DNA from: Micromonospora echinospora
Lineage (GTDB): Bacteria; Actinomycetota; Actinomycetes; Mycobacteriales; Micromonosporaceae
Length of the DNA: 64,000 bases
Reading direction: 5' to 3'
Assembly: GCF_900091495.1 (NCBI RefSeq)
Contig: NZ_LT607413.1
Coordinates: forward strand, 6,587,001-6,651,000
The notes under the pieces are model-generated. The model was not told where the DNA came from. It did no database searches and saw only the letters and a list, made by a program, of their open reading frames with translations. Every line of letters begins with the position of its first letter. Positions within the stretch are counted from its first letter, which is position 1. The position numbers and the translations under genes were made by a program. This document shows, one piece after another, positions 43,325 through 56,600 of the stretch.

Positions 43325-44215
43325 TCACCCCGGGCGGCGGCCCGTGGCGGCCCGGTAGGTGTGGAAGCCCCGGCCGGACTTGCGCCCGTGGTGGCCGGCG
43401 TAGACCAACTGCGCCAGCAGGGGGCAGGGCCGGAACTTCGGGTCGCGGTAGTGCTCGTAGAGCACGTCGAGGGAGTCCAGGATGACGTCGAGCCCGATCA
43501 GGTCGGCGGTTTCCAGCGGGCCCATCGGGTGGCCGAAGCAGCGGCGGAAGACCTGGTCGACCTCGCGGGCCGGCGCGGTGCGCTCGTGCACGAGGAACGC
43601 GGCCTCGTTGACGGTGAGCATCAGCACCCGGTTGGAGACGAACCCGGCGGCGTCGGCCACCAGCACGGCGTCCTTGCCCATGGCGGCCAGCAGTTCGCGG
43701 GCCGCGTCGATGGTCTCGTCGCTGGTGTGCAGGGCCCGGATCACCTCGACGGTGTCCTTCAGGGGCGCCGGGTTCATGAAGTGCATGCCGAGCACCCGTT
43801 CCGGATTCCGGACCCAGCCGGCGATCCGGGTGATCGGGATGGCCGAGGTGTTGGACGCGATCACCGTGGTGGCCGCGCAGGTCGCGTCCAGCGTGGCCAG
43901 GATGTCGCGCTTCACCGGGACCCGCTCCGGGCCGCACTCGATGACGAACTCCGCGTCGGCCAGCGGTTCCGGGTCCGCGGTCCAGCACATCCGCTCGCCG
44001 ATCCCCGCCGACTCGACGGCCGGGCCGGGCCGCAGGAGCGCGCGGGTACGCAGCCCGGCCGCCAGCCGGGACCGGCCGTCGTCGAGGGCGCCGGGCACCG
44101 GGTCGTACACCACCACCCGGTAGCCCGCCTCGACGAGACACTGGGCGACGCCGGCTCCCATGGTGCCGGCGCCCACGATCCCCGCGGTCCTCCGCACGGC
44201 TGTCGGTGAGGTCAC
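43325..44215 (-). CDS. 3-hydroxyacyl-CoA dehydrogenase (FkbK-like)
   Basis: A 296-residue dehydrogenase of the 3-hydroxybutyryl-CoA dehydrogenase family. The GTG at 44215 overlaps the NRPS stop as GTGA. The Rossmann motif is '[20 protein letters not shown]', with '[11 protein letters not shown]' and '[19 protein letters not shown]' (catalytic His region) and '[19 protein letters not shown]'. In methoxymalonyl-ACP pathways FkbK-type enzymes oxidise the glyceryl-ACP hydroxyl. An FkbH-, an FkbI- and an FkbJ-like gene lie upstream in the same operon, which supports that role over fatty-acid metabolism. Confidence 0.88.
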   Translation of the reverse strand: MTSPTAVRRTAGIVGAGTMGAGVAQCLVEAGYRVVVYDPVPGALDDGRSRLAAGLRTRALLRPGPAVESAGIGERMCWTADPEPLADAEFVIECGPERVPVKRDILATLDATCAATTVIASNTSAIPITRIAGWVRNPERVLGMHFMNPAPLKDTVEVIRALHTSDETIDAARELLAAMGKDAVLVADAAGFVSNRVLMLTVNEAAFLVHERTAPAREVDQVFRRCFGHPMGPLETADLIGLDVILDSLDVLYEHYRDPKFRPCPLLAQLVYAGHHGRKSGRGFHTYRAATGRRPG

Positions 44216-47200
44216 GACCGTTCCTGCCTTCCGGTGTCGGGGCCGGACAACCGTCCGGCCAACGCGGTGGCCACCGCCTCCGGGTGGCCGGTGAGCACGG
44301 TGTGGTGGTCGCCGGGCACGTCGACGACGCTGGTCCGGCCGTCCACCAGGGCGGTCAGCGCCGCCACGCCGGCTGAGTCCAGCCGGCCCTGCCGGGCCCG
44401 CAGCAGCAGCGCGTCACCCCGGACCGGTTGCGGCTGCCACCGGCGGACGGCCTCGGCGTTGACCCGCAGCAGCCGCAGGAAACGGCCCAGCTCGGCCGGG
44501 CCCATCCCGGCCGGCAGCAGGCCGACCCGGGCGGCGATCCGCAGGGACTCGGCGACGGGCGGGCGGACGGGATCGGAGAGACCGGCCAGTTCGTCGTCCG
44601 TCGCGAACGGGCGCACCCCGAGGAAGAGCAGCTCGGCGTCGTCGTCCGGGGCGGCCGGGGCGTCCTCGGTGAGGTCGACGTCGATGAGCGCGAGCAGGTC
44701 CACCCGCTCCCCCTGCCGGGTCAGCTGCGTCGCCATCTCGACGGCGACCAGTCCCCCGAACGACCAGCCGCCGATCCGGTACGGGCCGTGCGGCACCAGC
44801 GCGCGCAGCTGCGCCAGGTAGCGGGCGGCCATCTCCGGGACGGTCCGGTCGGGCTCGTGCCCCGGCCCGAGGCCGTGCGCCTGGAAGCCGTACAGCGGTT
44901 GGTCGGCGTCGAGGTGCCGGGTCAGCGGCTGGTAGCAGAGCACGTTGCCGCCGGAGGGGTGCACCAGGAACAGCGGGGGCCGGTCCCCCTCGGGCCGGAT
45001 CGGCACCAGGCTGCGGTGCACGTACCGGTCGGCGTGGCGCAGCGCGTCGGCGAGCCCGGCCGGGGTGGCCCGCTCGAAGAGCACCGCCAGGGGCAGCCGG
45101 CTGCCGGTGGCCGTCTCCAGCCGCCCGACCAGGTGGGCAGCGAGCAGCGAGTGGCCGCCCCGGTCGAAGAAGTTGTCGTCGACTCCGACGTCGTCGACCC
45201 CGAGCACCTCGGCGAAGAGGCCGACCAGGGTCGCCGTCAGGTCGTCGGGTGCGGCGGCGGGAGCGGCGGGACGGGGTGGTGCCGGCAGGGCCCGCCGGTC
45301 GACCTTCCCGCTGGGCAGCAGCGGCAGGCGGGCGATCGGCACGGCGGTGGCGGGCACCAGGTGGCCGGGGAGCCGGTCGGCCAGCCAGGCCCGGATCTCC
45401 GGCCAGGCCGCGCCCGGGTCGACCAGATAGGCCACGAGTCGTTCGCCGGCCTCGTCGCGGCGCAGGGCGACGGCGGCCTCCGGCACGGCGGGGTGTTCCC
45501 GCAGGGCCGCCTCGATCTCCCCCAGCTCGATCCGGTATCCCCGGTGCTTGACCTGGTCGTCGACCCGGCCGAGGAAGTCGAGGCGGCCGTCGGGCAGCAG
45601 CCGGACCCGGTCGCCGGTGCGGTACATCCGGTCGCCGTGGCCGGTCGGGTCGGGGACGAACCGCTGCGCGGTCAGCGCGGGTCGGCCGAGATAGCCGTGG
45701 GCGACGTTCGCGCCGCAGACGTAGAGCTCGCCGGGGACTCCCGGGGGCACCGGACGGCCGGCGTCGTCGAGCACCCGCAGACGGGTGCCGGGCAGTGGCC
45801 GGCCGATGGTGGGCCGGCGGCCGTCGGCGACGCACTCGGCGAGGGTGACCGAGACCGATCCCTCGGTGGGGCCGTACGCGTTGACCATGCGTCGTCCCGG
45901 GGCGAACCGGGCCACCAGGTCGGCGCTGAGCGGCTCGGCTCCCGCGACGAGCAGCCGCAGGTCGGGCAGCGGACCGTCGGGCAGGGACGCCAGCACCGAC
46001 GGGGGCAGCAGGGTCGCGCCGATCCGGTGGGTGACCAGGTAGTCGGCCAGGTCCCGGCCGACCAGCAGCCGACCGGGCGGGGCGAGCACGACCGTGCCGC
46101 CCGCGGCCAGGGTGGTGAACACCTCGTAGACGGCCGCGTCGAAGGTGCTGGAGGCGAACTGGAGCAGGCGGGTGTCCCGGTCCAGGCCGAGCGCCTCCAC
46201 GGTGCCCCGGACGAAGGCGACCGCGCCCGCGTGTGCCACCAGGACGGCCTTGGGGCGTCCGGTCGAGCCGGAGGTGTAGATCGCGTAGGCGACGTCGGTG
46301 GCGTGTTCCGGTTCCTCCGGGACGCCCGCGTCCCCGTCGGCGGGCGGTGCCGTGACGAGTTCCTCGGGGCGGATCCGGATGCCGGACCAGGCCGGCGGCA
46401 CCGGCACCGGGTCGGCGGCGACCAGGGCGGCGGCACCGGAGTCGGTGAGCTGGAAGGCGAGCCGGTCGGCGGGGTGGTCCGGGTCCAGGGGCAGGAACGC
46501 CGCACCGGCGGCCAGCACCCCGAGCATCGTGGTGACCAGGGTGGCCGAGCGGGGCAGCGCGACGGCGACCAGGTCACCCCGGCCCACGCCACGTCGGCGC
46601 AGCTCGGCAGCGGTCGCGGCGTACCGCTGGCGCAGCTCCCGGTAGGTAAGCGTGCCGTCGGCGGACTCCACGGCGGGATCGTCCGGTGTCGTCCGGGCCC
46701 GCCGGGCGACCAGCCCGTGCAGGGTCCGCGCCGGGTCGGCGACCTCGGGCAGGGCCGGTCCGCGCAGGTCGTCGGCCCCGAGCCGGTCGACCAGCGCCGC
46801 CCGGACCGACGCCTGCGGGTCCCGGGTCAGCTCGTCGAGGATCCGCAGCAGGTGCCGGGCCATCTGCTCGACGGTGGCGCGGTCGAACAGCTCGGCGCTG
46901 TACTCGATGCCGGCGGGCAGGTCGGTGAAGCCCTCCCGGTCCCAGACGAAGAAGGTCAGGTCGAACTTGGCCATCCCCGGGGCGAGGCCGTTCGTGGCGG
47001 TGGTGCCGGGCACGTCGTCGTACATCCGCATCCGCAGGTCGGGCAGGCGGGTGCCGAGGGTGGGCAGGGTCTGGTGGACGTACATCACGTCGAACAGCGG
47101 GTTGCGGCCCCCGTCGCGGGCCGGCGCGAGGGCCTCCACGACCTTCTCGAACGGCACGTCGTCGTGTTCCAGCGCCTCCACCACCACCTGCCGGTTGCGG

Positions 47201-50200
47201 TGCAGCAGCTCGACGAAGGTCGGGTCACCGGAGAGGTCGCCGCGCAGCGCCACCGAGTTGTTGAAGAAGCCGACGATGCCCCGGGTCTCCGGGCGGGACC
47301 GGCCGGCGGTGGGGGTGCCGACGACGACGTCCCGCTGTCCGCTGTACCGGGCCAGCAGGGCCTGGATCGCGCTGAGCACCACGGTGAAGGTGGTGGTGGA
47401 GGTGTGCTGGCCCACCGTTCGCAGCCGGTCGGCCAGGTCGGCGGGGATGGTGAACCGGATCAGGTCGCCGGTGAAGCTCCGGTTGGCCGGTCGGGGGCGG
47501 TCGGTGGGCAGCTCCAGCACGGGCGGGTCGGCCAGCCGCCGTCGCCAGTAGTCGAGTTCGGCGGCCAGCACCGTCCCGGTCATCCGGCGGCGCTGCCACG
47601 CCGCGTAGTCGCGGTAGCGGATCGGCAGCGGCTCCAGCCGGGCGGCCCGCCCCAGTCGGCGGGCGGTGTACATGGCGGAGAGTTCGGTGTCCAGGATGGC
47701 CGGGCTCCACCCGTCGTCGACGGCGTGGTGCACGTTCATGACGAGCAGGTGCTCCTCGGGGGCGACGCGCACCAGCAGGGCCCGGAACAGCGGTCCGGCG
47801 GCCAGGTCGAACGGCACCAGGGCCTCGTCGGCCACCAGCGTCGCCGCGACGGCGTGCGGGTCCGGGCGGTCGGTGAGGTCGACCTCCCGGAGCAGGCCGG
47901 GGATCCGCTCGTCGACGACCAGGTACGGCCGGCCGTCCCGGGTGGGCATCCGGGACCGCAGGGTCTCGTGCCGGTCGACGAAGTCGTCCAGGGCGGCCCG
48001 GAGCGCGGGCACGTCGACCGGGCCGAGCAGTTGGAACGTGGTCGGGATGTTGTAGAGCGGACTGTCCGGGGCGAGCTGGTGGTGGAACCAGAGCCGTTCC
48101 TGCCCGTACGACAGCACCAACTCCCCGCTCGGGGTGATCACGTCGCCGGACTCCACCACGGGCCGGGACCGTCGACCGATCAGCTCGGCGAGATCCTCGG
48201 GACGGGGGCACTCGTAGAGGTCGAGCAGCTTGAGTCGGACGCCGGTGCGCCGGTCGATCCCGTCGATGATCTCCAGGGCGGTGATGGAGTTGCCGCCGAG
48301 GCCGAAGTAGTTCGCGTCGGCCGGGACGTCGGTGCGCAGCACCTCCGCCCAGACCTCCCGGACGACCGTGGCCACGTCGTCCGGCCCGGTGGAGGTCGAC
48401 TCCTCGCCGGGGGCCGCTCCGGGCGGGGCGGACTCGGTACGGCGCAGCCGGGCGGCGGGCAGCCAGCAGGGCTCCTCGTCGAACGGGTAGCCGGGCAGGC
48501 TGAGCCGCCGGAACGACGCGTCCGGGCCGCAGGTGCGGTGGTGCACGGCCCAGTCGACCGTGACACCGTGCTGGTAGAGGTCGGCCACCGCGCGCAGCGC
48601 CCCGTCCGGGCCGGCCGGCACCGACACGGTGACCACGTCGTCGCGTCCCCGGGTCAGCGCCCGGACCGTGCCGAGCACCTGCTCGCCGGAGCCGACGTCG
48701 ACGAAGACGACCGGTCCGTCGGCGGTCAGCTCCTCGACCAGTCGGGCCAGCGCGACGGTGCCGGCGGTGTCGGCGGCGGCGTCGACCGTCCGGTCCGGAC
48801 GGACCCCCAGGGACATCAGGGCCGTCTCGGGTGGACCGTGGTGGACGCCGACGACGGTGGGCGCGGCCAGGGCCGGCGCGGGTGGCAGGGTGCGCAGCAC
48901 CGACGCCCGCTCGGTCAGCTGGGCGGCCAGGTCGGCCCGGTCGGTGGTCAGGAACGCGGTGCGGTAGGCCAGGTCGACCCGCCCCTCGTTGAGCACCCGG
49001 GCCACGTCCGGCAGGGGCGCATCGAGTTCGGCGACGGCGGCGCCGAGACGGTGGCAGTACGTGGCGAGCGCGGCGGGGCTGGCGGCGCTGACCGTCACCA
49101 GGCGGGGCACGTCCGGACGGCGTGCGTCGTCGGCGGCGTCGGCGGGCGACGGGTCCACCGGTGGGGCTTCGGCGAGCACGCAGTGGGCGTTGACCCCGAC
49201 CAGGCTGACCGAGGTGACCCCACCGGCGCGGGGGCCGTGCGCCGGGGCGGGCCAGGGGCGGGCGGTGGTGACCACCTCGACCCGGGCGGCGGCGTGGTCC
49301 ACCCCGGGCGGCGGGGCGGTGAAGTGCAGCGAGGGGTACAGCTCACGGTGGTGCAGGCCGAGCATCACCTTGACGAGCCCGGCGATGCCGGCGGCGTGGT
49401 CGACGTGCCCGATGTTGGTCTTGACCGAGCCGATCGGGACCGGGGCGGTGGCGTCCGGCCGGGCCAGGGCGATCCCCTCGATCTCCACCGCGTCGCCGAG
49501 GCGGGTGCCGGAGCCGTGCGCCTCCAGGTATCCCGCCCCGGCCGGGTCGAGGTCGGCCTCCTGCCACGCGGCGCGGATGGTCTCGGCCTGGGCGCGGGCG
49601 CTCGGGGCGGTCAGCGTGGCCGACCGGGTGCCGTTGTGCCGCACCGCGCTGCCCCGGATCACCGCGTACACGTGGTCACCGGCGGCGCGGGCCCGGGACA
49701 GGGTGGTCAGCAGCAGGACGGCCCCGCCCTCGCCGTCGCCGGTGCCGTCGGCGTTCCGGTCGAAGGCCCGGGAGCGGGCGCCCGGCGACATGATCTCCGG
49801 GTAGCGCTCCAGGAACCCGTCGGTCGGGTGGGCGGTCTTCACGCTGAGGCCGCCGGCCAGCGCGTACCGGGCCGCGCCGGTGCGCAGCTCCTGGCATGCC
49901 TGGTGGACGGCGACGAGCGAGCCGTTGCAGCCGGTGTGCACGGTCACCGACGTGCCGGTGAGTCCGAGCAGGTAGGAGATCCGGCCGGCGACCGCCGCCG
50001 GGTTGCCGCCGAGCAGGTCCAGGGTGTCCGGTTCGGCCACCAGGTGGGCCCAGTCCGTGCTGGGGGCGCTGAGGAAGACCGCGGTGGTCGCCTCCCGCAG
50101 CGACTCCGGCCGGTGTCCGGCGTCCTCGACGGCGTGCCAGGCCAGTTGCAGCGTGAGCCGGTGGTGCGGGTCCATCGCCTCGGCCTCCCGGCGGGACAGG

Positions 50201-50415
50201 CCGAAGAACCGGTGGTCGAACAGGTCGATCCGGTCCAGGTACGCCGCCTGCGGGTAGCCCGCCGTGGGGTCGAGCCCGCAGGCGGTGATCCGTGGACGCG
50301 GCAGCGGTCGGACGCAGTCGCGTCCCTTGGCCAGGACCGACCGGAAGCCGGCCAGGTCCGGCGCGTCGGGAAACCGCACGGCGGCTCCGATGATCGCGAT
50401 GTCCTCCCCGGTCAC
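44212..50415 (-). CDS. Hybrid PKS-NRPS: KS - remnant AT - PCP - C - A - PCP - TE
   Basis: A 2067-residue megaenzyme. The GTG at 50415 overlaps the previous NRPS stop. Domains: KS ~1-425 (Cys163 in '[11 protein letters not shown]', His300 in 'EAHGSGT', His337 in '[10 protein letters not shown]'); linker ~430-520; remnant AT ~520-600 ('[20 protein letters not shown]', the AT tail) with no GHSxG core; post-AT linker ~610-655 ('[17 protein letters not shown]'); PCP with Ser710 ('[10 protein letters not shown]'); C ~755-1190 ('VHHAVDDGW'); A ~1215-1700 ('[15 protein letters not shown]'); PCP ('[11 protein letters not shown]'); TE ~1815-2060 ('[12 protein letters not shown]'). By-eye A code DAYLVGAVS-K gives no confident substrate. 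As the only protein with a TE it ends the line. The KS must be fed an extender in trans. Confidence 0.9.
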   Translation of the reverse strand: MTGEDIAIIGAAVRFPDAPDLAGFRSVLAKGRDCVRPLPRPRITACGLDPTAGYPQAAYLDRIDLFDHRFFGLSRREAEAMDPHHRLTLQLAWHAVEDAGHRPESLREATTAVFLSAPSTDWAHLVAEPDTLDLLGGNPAAVAGRISYLLGLTGTSVTVHTGCNGSLVAVHQACQELRTGAARYALAGGLSVKTAHPTDGFLERYPEIMSPGARSRAFDRNADGTGDGEGGAVLLLTTLSRARAAGDHVYAVIRGSAVRHNGTRSATLTAPSARAQAETIRAAWQEADLDPAGAGYLEAHGSGTRLGDAVEIEGIALARPDATAPVPIGSVKTNIGHVDHAAGIAGLVKVMLGLHHRELYPSLHFTAPPPGVDHAAARVEVVTTARPWPAPAHGPRAGGVTSVSLVGVNAHCVLAEAPPVDPSPADAADDARRPDVPRLVTVSAASPAALATYCHRLGAAVAELDAPLPDVARVLNEGRVDLAYRTAFLTTDRADLAAQLTERASVLRTLPPAPALAAPTVVGVHHGPPETALMSLGVRPDRTVDAAADTAGTVALARLVEELTADGPVVFVDVGSGEQVLGTVRALTRGRDDVVTVSVPAGPDGALRAVADLYQHGVTVDWAVHHRTCGPDASFRRLSLPGYPFDEEPCWLPAARLRRTESAPPGAAPGEESTSTGPDDVATVVREVWAEVLRTDVPADANYFGLGGNSITALEIIDGIDRRTGVRLKLLDLYECPRPEDLAELIGRRSRPVVESGDVITPSGELVLSYGQERLWFHHQLAPDSPLYNIPTTFQLLGPVDVPALRAALDDFVDRHETLRSRMPTRDGRPYLVVDERIPGLLREVDLTDRPDPHAVAATLVADEALVPFDLAAGPLFRALLVRVAPEEHLLVMNVHHAVDDGWSPAILDTELSAMYTARRLGRAARLEPLPIRYRDYAAWQRRRMTGTVLAAELDYWRRRLADPPVLELPTDRPRPANRSFTGDLIRFTIPADLADRLRTVGQHTSTTTFTVVLSAIQALLARYSGQRDVVVGTPTAGRSRPETRGIVGFFNNSVALRGDLSGDPTFVELLHRNRQVVVEALEHDDVPFEKVVEALAPARDGGRNPLFDVMYVHQTLPTLGTRLPDLRMRMYDDVPGTTATNGLAPGMAKFDLTFFVWDREGFTDLPAGIEYSAELFDRATVEQMARHLLRILDELTRDPQASVRAALVDRLGADDLRGPALPEVADPARTLHGLVARRARTTPDDPAVESADGTLTYRELRQRYAATAAELRRRGVGRGDLVAVALPRSATLVTTMLGVLAAGAAFLPLDPDHPADRLAFQLTDSGAAALVAADPVPVPPAWSGIRIRPEELVTAPPADGDAGVPEEPEHATDVAYAIYTSGSTGRPKAVLVAHAGAVAFVRGTVEALGLDRDTRLLQFASSTFDAAVYEVFTTLAAGGTVVLAPPGRLLVGRDLADYLVTHRIGATLLPPSVLASLPDGPLPDLRLLVAGAEPLSADLVARFAPGRRMVNAYGPTEGSVSVTLAECVADGRRPTIGRPLPGTRLRVLDDAGRPVPPGVPGELYVCGANVAHGYLGRPALTAQRFVPDPTGHGDRMYRTGDRVRLLPDGRLDFLGRVDDQVKHRGYRIELGEIEAALREHPAVPEAAVALRRDEAGERLVAYLVDPGAAWPEIRAWLADRLPGHLVPATAVPIARLPLLPSGKVDRRALPAPPRPAAPAAAPDDLTATLVGLFAEVLGVDDVGVDDNFFDRGGHSLLAAHLVGRLETATGSRLPLAVLFERATPAGLADALRHADRYVHRSLVPIRPEGDRPPLFLVHPSGGNVLCYQPLTRHLDADQPLYGFQAHGLGPGHEPDRTVPEMAARYLAQLRALVPHGPYRIGGWSFGGLVAVEMATQLTRQGERVDLLALIDVDLTEDAPAAPDDDAELLFLGVRPFATDDELAGLSDPVRPPVAESLRIAARVGLLPAGMGPAELGRFLRLLRVNAEAVRRWQPQPVRGDALLLRARQGRLDSAGVAALTALVDGRTSVVDVPGDHHTVLTGHPEAVATALAGRLSGPDTGRQERS

Positions 50416-53400
50416 GAGCCGTCTCCTCTCACGTCCGACGCCGCGACCGCCGGGGTGGCGGCCGGGCCGATCCGGTTGCCGAGCACCCGCGCCTGACGCC
50501 GCACGGTGCCCAGTTCGAGCAGTTCGGCCAGCCGGAGCCGGCCGGGCCAGGTCTTCTCGATCAGGTCGAAGAGCCGGGTGATCCGCAGCGAGTTGCCGCC
50601 GATGTCGAAGAAGTCGGCGCCGGTGGGCACGTCGGGCACCTCCAGCGCCTCCGCCCACAGTCGGGCGAGCTGCCGTTCCACCGGGGTCCGCGCGGCCCGG
50701 TCCACCGGTTCGACGGTCAGCGCGACCGGTGGCAGCGCGGTCCGGTCGACCTTTCCGTTGCCGGTCAGCGGCAGCCGGGGCAGCACCACGAAGCCGGCCG
50801 GCACCATGTGGCCGGGCAGGGTCGCGCGCAGGTGCTCGCGCACCGCGTCGGGGTCCGGTGGCGCGGCCGGGTCGGCGGGCACCAGGTATCCGGCGAGCCC
50901 TCGTCCGCCGGGCAGGTCGTCGCGGACGGTGACGACCGCATCGGCGACCGCCGGGTGGCCGGCCAGCGCCGCCTCGACCTCGCCGGTCTCGATCCGGAAC
51001 CCCCGGATCTTGACCTGCCGGTCGATCCGGCCGAGGAACTCGATCTGCCCGTCGGGCAGGAACCGCCCCAGGTCGCCGGTGCGGTACATCCGGCTGCCGG
51101 GCGGGCCGAACGGGTCCGGCCGGAACCGGCGGGCGGTCGCGGCCGGGCGGCCGTGGTAACCACGGGCCAGACCGGCGCCGGCGATGACCACCTCGCCGGG
51201 CACCCCCACCGGCACCGGGACCAGTTCCGGGGAGAGCACGTACACCCGGGTGTTGGGCAGCGGACGGCCGACCGGCACCGAGGGCGCGTCCGGGTCGACC
51301 CGGGTGACCCGCTCGCACGTCGCCATCAGGGTGCACTCGGTGGGGCCGTAGAGGTGGACGAAGGTGAACCGGTCGGGGTCGTGCCGGGCGAGCAGGGCGG
51401 CGGCGTGCCGGGGCGACATGAGGTCGCCGCCGACGAGGACCCGCTCGACGCGGTCGAGGAGTTCCGGTGCCGCGTCGAGGACCAGCGGCAACTGCGGCGA
51501 CACCAGTTGCACGACGGTCACCGGGTTGCGGGTGATCCCCTCCCGCACCTGGTCGAGGAAGGGTTGGTCGGGGGCGGGGACGGCGAGCGCCCCGCCGTTG
51601 AGCAGCGGCGCCCACACCTCCGTGACGGAGGCGTCGAACGCCAGGGAGGCGAGGTGCAGCACCGTCTGACCGGGACCGAAGTGGCCGTAGGTCACCTCGC
51701 GGACCCGGGCGACGAGGGCACGCTGGGCGACGGCCACCCCGTTGGGGGTGCCGGTGGAGCCGGAGGTGTGGATGACGTAGGCCAGGCTCTCCGGGCCGCC
51801 CCGGCGGGGCGGGTCGTCGGCCGGGTGCCGGTCGAGCCCGGCGGCCGGGTCGTCGAGCCGGAGCAGCCGTGCGCCACTGCCGGTGACCCGGTCGGCGTGC
51901 GCGAGGTCGGTGAGCACCACCGGCGCGGCCACGTCGTCGACGAGCGCGGCCAGCCGCCGGGGTGGATGGCCGGGGTCCAGCGGCAGGTAGCCGCCGCCGG
52001 CCTTCAGCACGCCGAGCAGCGCGGCGACCGCGTCCACCGAGCGGGGCAGGCAGACGCCGACCACCACCTCCGGACCGACGCCGAGGTCGGTCAGGGCGGC
52101 GGCGATCCGGTTGGCCCGCCGGTTCAGCTCCCGGTAGCTGGTCGCCACACCGGCGGTGTGGATCGCCGGGGCGTCGGGGGCGCGGCGGACCTGTTCCTCG
52201 AAGAGTCCGGCCACGGTGGCCGTGTCGGGGAACGGCACGGCCGTGTCGTTCCAGGCGTCCAGGATCAGCGCGCGTTCCCCGGCGGTCAGCAGCGGCAGGG
52301 CGGCGACCGGTCGGTCCGGTTCCCGGACGGCGGCGGCGAGCAGGGTGGTGTAGTGGCCGGCGAGCCGGGCCATCCGCTCGGCGTCGAAGATGTCCGCGCG
52401 GTACTCCAGCCGGCCGTCCAGCCGGGTGTCGGACTCCTCCACCGCGACCACCAGGTCGGTACGGGCGAACGGGTACGCCAGGATCTCGGCGGTGGCGGTC
52501 AGGTCGCCGAACCGCCAGCGGCGGGTGCCGATCCGTTCGTGGGAGAACATCACCTGGAACAGCGGGGTGACCCCGGGTATCCCGGGCAGGTCCAGGGCGT
52601 CGACCACGTGCTCGAAGGGGACGGCGCCGTGGGCCATCGCCTCGCGGACCGCACGGCCGGTGGCGGTGAGCAGTTCCCGGGTGGTGGTGGACCCGGTGGC
52701 GGTCAGCCGTACGGCGACGGTGTTGAGCAGTGGCCCGAGCGTGCGGTGCAGGTCCGGGCTGTCGCGCAGGGTGACCGGCACGCCGACGCACAGGTCCGAC
52801 TGCCGGGTGTAGCGGTGCAGCAGCGCCGCCAGGCCGCCGAGCAGGGTGCCGAAGAGACTCACGCCGCAGTCCCGGCTCAGCTCGCGCAGTCGGGGCAGTA
52901 GCGGCGACCCGACGGTGAAGCGGTGCACCGCCGCCCGACCGGGCGCGGTGCGGGGCCGGGGCCGGTCGGTGGGCAGCTCCAGGACGGGCGGTACCCCGGC
53001 CAGGCGACGCCGCCAGTGGTCCAGGTCGGCGCGGGCGGCGGGCGAGCCGGCCAGGGCGAGCCGGCGTTCGGTCCACTCGGCCAGCCCGACCCGGGGTTCC
53101 GGCACCGGGGTCGGTGTGCCGGCGACGGCGGCGGCGTACTCGGTGAGCAGTTCGTCGACGAGCTGCTCGACGGAGGAGCCGTCGCAGACGGTGTGGTGGA
53201 CGGTGAGGCAGAGTTCGTGGCGCCGGTCGTCCAGTCTCAGCAGCCGGGCCCGCAGGAGTGGCAGCTCGGTGGGGGCGAACGGCCGGCGGTGCTGGGCGTC
53301 GGCCAGTTCCCGGGCCCGTTCGGCGCGCTGCTGCGGCACCTGGCGCAGGTCGGTGACGGGGACCGGGACCTGCGGGCCGGGTGGGTCGACGATCACCTGG

Positions 53401-53639
53401 TGCGGCCGGCCGTCCACGGTGTCGAACCCGGTGCGCAGCGCCTCGTGCCGGGCCACGCAGCGGCCGAGGGCGTTGCGCAGGGTGGGCACGTGCAGCGGGC
53501 CGCGCAGGTCGACCCGGACCGGCACCGGGTAGACGGCGTGGTCGTCGGCGAACCGTTCGGCCAGCCAGAGCCGCTCCTGCGCGGCGGTCGCCGGGAGCAG
53601 GCTGGCGTCCAGCTCGGTGAGCCGGTCAGCTTCGGACAT
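50412..53639 (-). CDS. NRPS: C - A - PCP
   Basis: A 1075-residue single module. The ATG at 53639 follows GAGGTGGTACCG and overlaps the preceding NRPS gene by 14 bp; open frame upstream of it is only the shadow of that gene. C domain ~10-440 ('[15 protein letters not shown]', HHxxxDG intact), A domain ~460-960 ('[19 protein letters not shown]', '[11 protein letters not shown]', '[10 protein letters not shown]'), PCP ~985-1055 (Ser in '[12 protein letters not shown]'). By-eye code D-A-T-L-V-G-L-L-M-K has no firm match. It has no epimerase or other extra domain. In order it should act second in the line and pass its chain to the KS of the next protein. Confidence 0.92.
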   Translation of the reverse strand: MSEADRLTELDASLLPATAAQERLWLAERFADDHAVYPVPVRVDLRGPLHVPTLRNALGRCVARHEALRTGFDTVDGRPHQVIVDPPGPQVPVPVTDLRQVPQQRAERARELADAQHRRPFAPTELPLLRARLLRLDDRRHELCLTVHHTVCDGSSVEQLVDELLTEYAAAVAGTPTPVPEPRVGLAEWTERRLALAGSPAARADLDHWRRRLAGVPPVLELPTDRPRPRTAPGRAAVHRFTVGSPLLPRLRELSRDCGVSLFGTLLGGLAALLHRYTRQSDLCVGVPVTLRDSPDLHRTLGPLLNTVAVRLTATGSTTTRELLTATGRAVREAMAHGAVPFEHVVDALDLPGIPGVTPLFQVMFSHERIGTRRWRFGDLTATAEILAYPFARTDLVVAVEESDTRLDGRLEYRADIFDAERMARLAGHYTTLLAAAVREPDRPVAALPLLTAGERALILDAWNDTAVPFPDTATVAGLFEEQVRRAPDAPAIHTAGVATSYRELNRRANRIAAALTDLGVGPEVVVGVCLPRSVDAVAALLGVLKAGGGYLPLDPGHPPRRLAALVDDVAAPVVLTDLAHADRVTGSGARLLRLDDPAAGLDRHPADDPPRRGGPESLAYVIHTSGSTGTPNGVAVAQRALVARVREVTYGHFGPGQTVLHLASLAFDASVTEVWAPLLNGGALAVPAPDQPFLDQVREGITRNPVTVVQLVSPQLPLVLDAAPELLDRVERVLVGGDLMSPRHAAALLARHDPDRFTFVHLYGPTECTLMATCERVTRVDPDAPSVPVGRPLPNTRVYVLSPELVPVPVGVPGEVVIAGAGLARGYHGRPAATARRFRPDPFGPPGSRMYRTGDLGRFLPDGQIEFLGRIDRQVKIRGFRIETGEVEAALAGHPAVADAVVTVRDDLPGGRGLAGYLVPADPAAPPDPDAVREHLRATLPGHMVPAGFVVLPRLPLTGNGKVDRTALPPVALTVEPVDRAARTPVERQLARLWAEALEVPDVPTGADFFDIGGNSLRITRLFDLIEKTWPGRLRLAELLELGTVRRQARVLGNRIGPAATPAVAASDVRGDGS

Positions 53640-56600
53640 CGGTACCACCTCGTCGTACTCGCAGGGTGGAGTCGGCGCCGACGACGGCCCGGACGCGGAC
53701 CCGTCGGGCGGTCGGCGCCGCGGTGGGGGTGGTGGCGTGGCCCGGGGCGGTGCCGGCCCGTTCCCCGGCGTCGACCAGGGCGGCGATCGTGGCGACCGTG
53801 GGGTCGAGCAGCACCTCCCGGACCGGCAGCTCGACGGCGAACCGGTCGCGGACCAGGCCGACGAGCCGGGCCAGCAGCAGCGAGTGGCCGCCCAGCTCGA
53901 AGAAGTCGACGCGGGTGCCGACCTCGTCGACGCCGAGGAGATCGGCGCAGAGGGCGGCGACCTGTCGCTCGGTGGCGGTCGTCGGGCGGTCGACGGGCCG
54001 GTCCCGGCCGACCGGCCGGGTGGGGACGCCCGCCAGCGCGGCAAAGTCGATCTTGCCGTTGGGGGTGAGCGGGGGGCGGTCCAGGACCGCGTACCGGACC
54101 GGGCAGACCGCCTGCGGCAGGGCACGCGCGGCGTGGGTCGCGACGGCCCGCAGGTCCGGGCTGGTTCCAGGTTCCCGGACCAGGTAGGCGACGAGCCCCG
54201 CGCCCGGGCCGTCGGCGGCCACCGTGACGACCGCCCGACGCACCCCGGGGGCGGCGCCGAGCACCGCCTCGACCTCCTCCGGGTCCACCCGGATGCCGCG
54301 TACCTTGACCTGTCGGTCGACCCGGCCGAGCAGCACCAGTTGGCCGTCGGGCAGCATCCGCCCCCGGTCCCCGGTGCGGTACATCCGGCTGCCCGGCGCG
54401 GGGGCGTACGGGTCGGGTCGGAACCGGTCGGCGGTCTGGCCGGGCCGGCCCCGGTAGCCCTGGGCGACCCCGGCCCCGCCGATCCACACCTCGCCGGGCT
54501 GGCCGACCGGGACCGGCCGCAGCCGGTGGTCGAGCACGTAGACGGACGTGTTGGGCATCGGTGGGCCGACCGGCCACCGGTACGCCGCCGCGCGTCCGGT
54601 CAGCTCGGGGCCGGTGGTCGGCAGCGCGCCGATGGTGGAGTCGACGGTCGCCTCGGTGACGCCGTAGGTGTTGACCACCTCGGTCCCGGGCGGCAGCAGC
54701 CGCAGCAGCAGGTGGTGGTCGGCCGCGGTCCACGGCTCCACCCCGAGGGCGACCAGCCGCATGTTGGGCAGGGACGCGCCGAGGTCGAGCAGCGGACGCA
54801 GCACCGACGGGACGAACTCGGCGGTGGTGACCCGTTCTGCGCGCAGCAGCTCGTGCAGGCGCGCCGGGTCGACGACGTCCTCGTCGGGCACGATCACGAG
54901 CCGGGCACCGGAGCAGAGCGCGCGGACCAGTTCCCCGCTGAACACGTCGAAGGCCGGGCCGGCGAGCTGGGCGACCGCCGTGTCGGGCCCGAGGCGGTAC
55001 CGGCGGTGCCAGCCGAGGTGGGCGTTGACCAGTGCCCGGTGACTGACCGCGGTGCCCTTCGGGGTGCCGGTCGAGCCGGAGGTGAACAGCAGGTAGGCGG
55101 TGTTGTCCGGGCCGGTCCGGCCGGTCCGGGCCGGTGGCCCGTCCGGGGCGAGGCGCAGCAGCCGGCGGTCGCCGTCCGACGCCCCGCCGGTGACGTCCTC
55201 GGGCCGGTCCGTCCCGTCCCTGGCGGCGGCGTCGGTGTCGTCGGCGAGGCGGGCCGCCAGGTGGGCCCGGGTCAGCAGCAGCCGGGCGTCACCGTCGCGC
55301 AGCATGGTCCGCCACCGCCGCTGCGGGTGCCGGGGTTCGAGGAGCAGGTACGCGCCGCCGGCCTTCAGGACGGCCAGCAGGTCGACGACCAGGTCGGCGG
55401 AGCGCTCGGCGAGCACCCCCACGACGGTCTCCGGGCCGACCCCGGCGGCACGCAGCCGCCCGGCCAGCTCCCCGGCCGCCCGGTCCAGCTGGGCGTAGGT
55501 CGTCCGGCGGCCCCGGTCGACGACCGCGACCGCGTCCGGACGGGTCCGCGCGTGTGCCTCGACGAGCTCGTGCACGGTGCGCGACGGCACGGTCCACGCC
55601 GGCCCGTGGGCGACCGAGTCCCCGGTGCGGGAGGCGGCGAGGTCGCGGACCGGCCGGGCGGGGTCGGCCACCACCCGGGCGAGCAGGGTGGTCAGGTCGT
55701 CGGCGAGACGCCGCGCCCAGGCCGCCGAGTACCGGTCGGCGCGGTACTCCAGGGCCGCCAGCAACGCCTCGCCGTCGTCCTCCACGGTGAGAGTGAGGTC
55801 GAACTTGGCCTCCCGGCCGGGCGTCTCGAAGCGGTGCAGGCCCACCGGACCGCCGTCGAGGGCCCGGACCTCGACGCCGGGCAGCGACAACTCGTCCGGG
55901 GGAAACGAGTGCAGGTCGAACATCACCTGGAACAGCGGGTTACGGTCGGGGTCGCGGACCGCGCCGGCGGACTCGATGACCGCGTTGAGCGGGACGTCCT
56001 GGTGTTCCAGCGCGCCGAGCATCCGGCGGCGGCTCTGCGCGAGCAGGTCCCGGAACGTGGTGTCGGCCCCGAACCGGGCACGCAGCACGACGGTGTTGAC
56101 GAACATCCCGATCAGGTGGTGGAACGCCGGACGGGGCCGGTGGGTCAGCGGGGTGCCGAGCAGCAGGTCGTCCTGGCCGGTGCGGTGGTGCAGGACGGTC
56201 GCGTAGGCGGTGGCCAGGGCCACGAAGAGGGTGACGCCGGTGGTGCGGCACAGCTCACGCACCCCGGCGGCCAGGCCGGGTTCCACGGTGAACCGCAGGA
56301 GCGCTCCCGGGCCGTCCGGCCCGGGGTCACCCGGCAGGTCGCCGGGCACGTCGAGCACCGTCCGGGCGTCGGCGAGCTGGTCACGCCACCAGTCCAGGCG
56401 GACCCGACGGTCCCGTCGCCAGGTGTCCTGCTGGAACTCGACGTAGTCCCGGTAGCCGGGCCCGGTGACGGCGGGCGCGGGAGCGGACGCGCCGGTCGCC
56501 GCCCGGTAGCCGGTGCCGAGCGCCCGGAAGAGCAGGCCGAGCGACCAGCCGTCGAAGGCGATGTGGTGGGCGGCCAGCAGCAGGACGTGTTCGTCGGCGG

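Noticed and set aside
44428..50496. A 2022-residue plus-strand open frame opposite the KS-containing NRPS
   Set aside because: It is the antisense shadow of GC-rich codons; it has no domain or motif, while the minus strand has complete KS, C, A, PCP and TE motifs.
50416..53076. Extension of the KS-containing protein by ~887 residues upstream in the same frame
   Set aside because: The added sequence is Arg/Pro-rich shadow of the C-A-PCP protein; the KS starts right after a GTG with a ribosome site at 50415.
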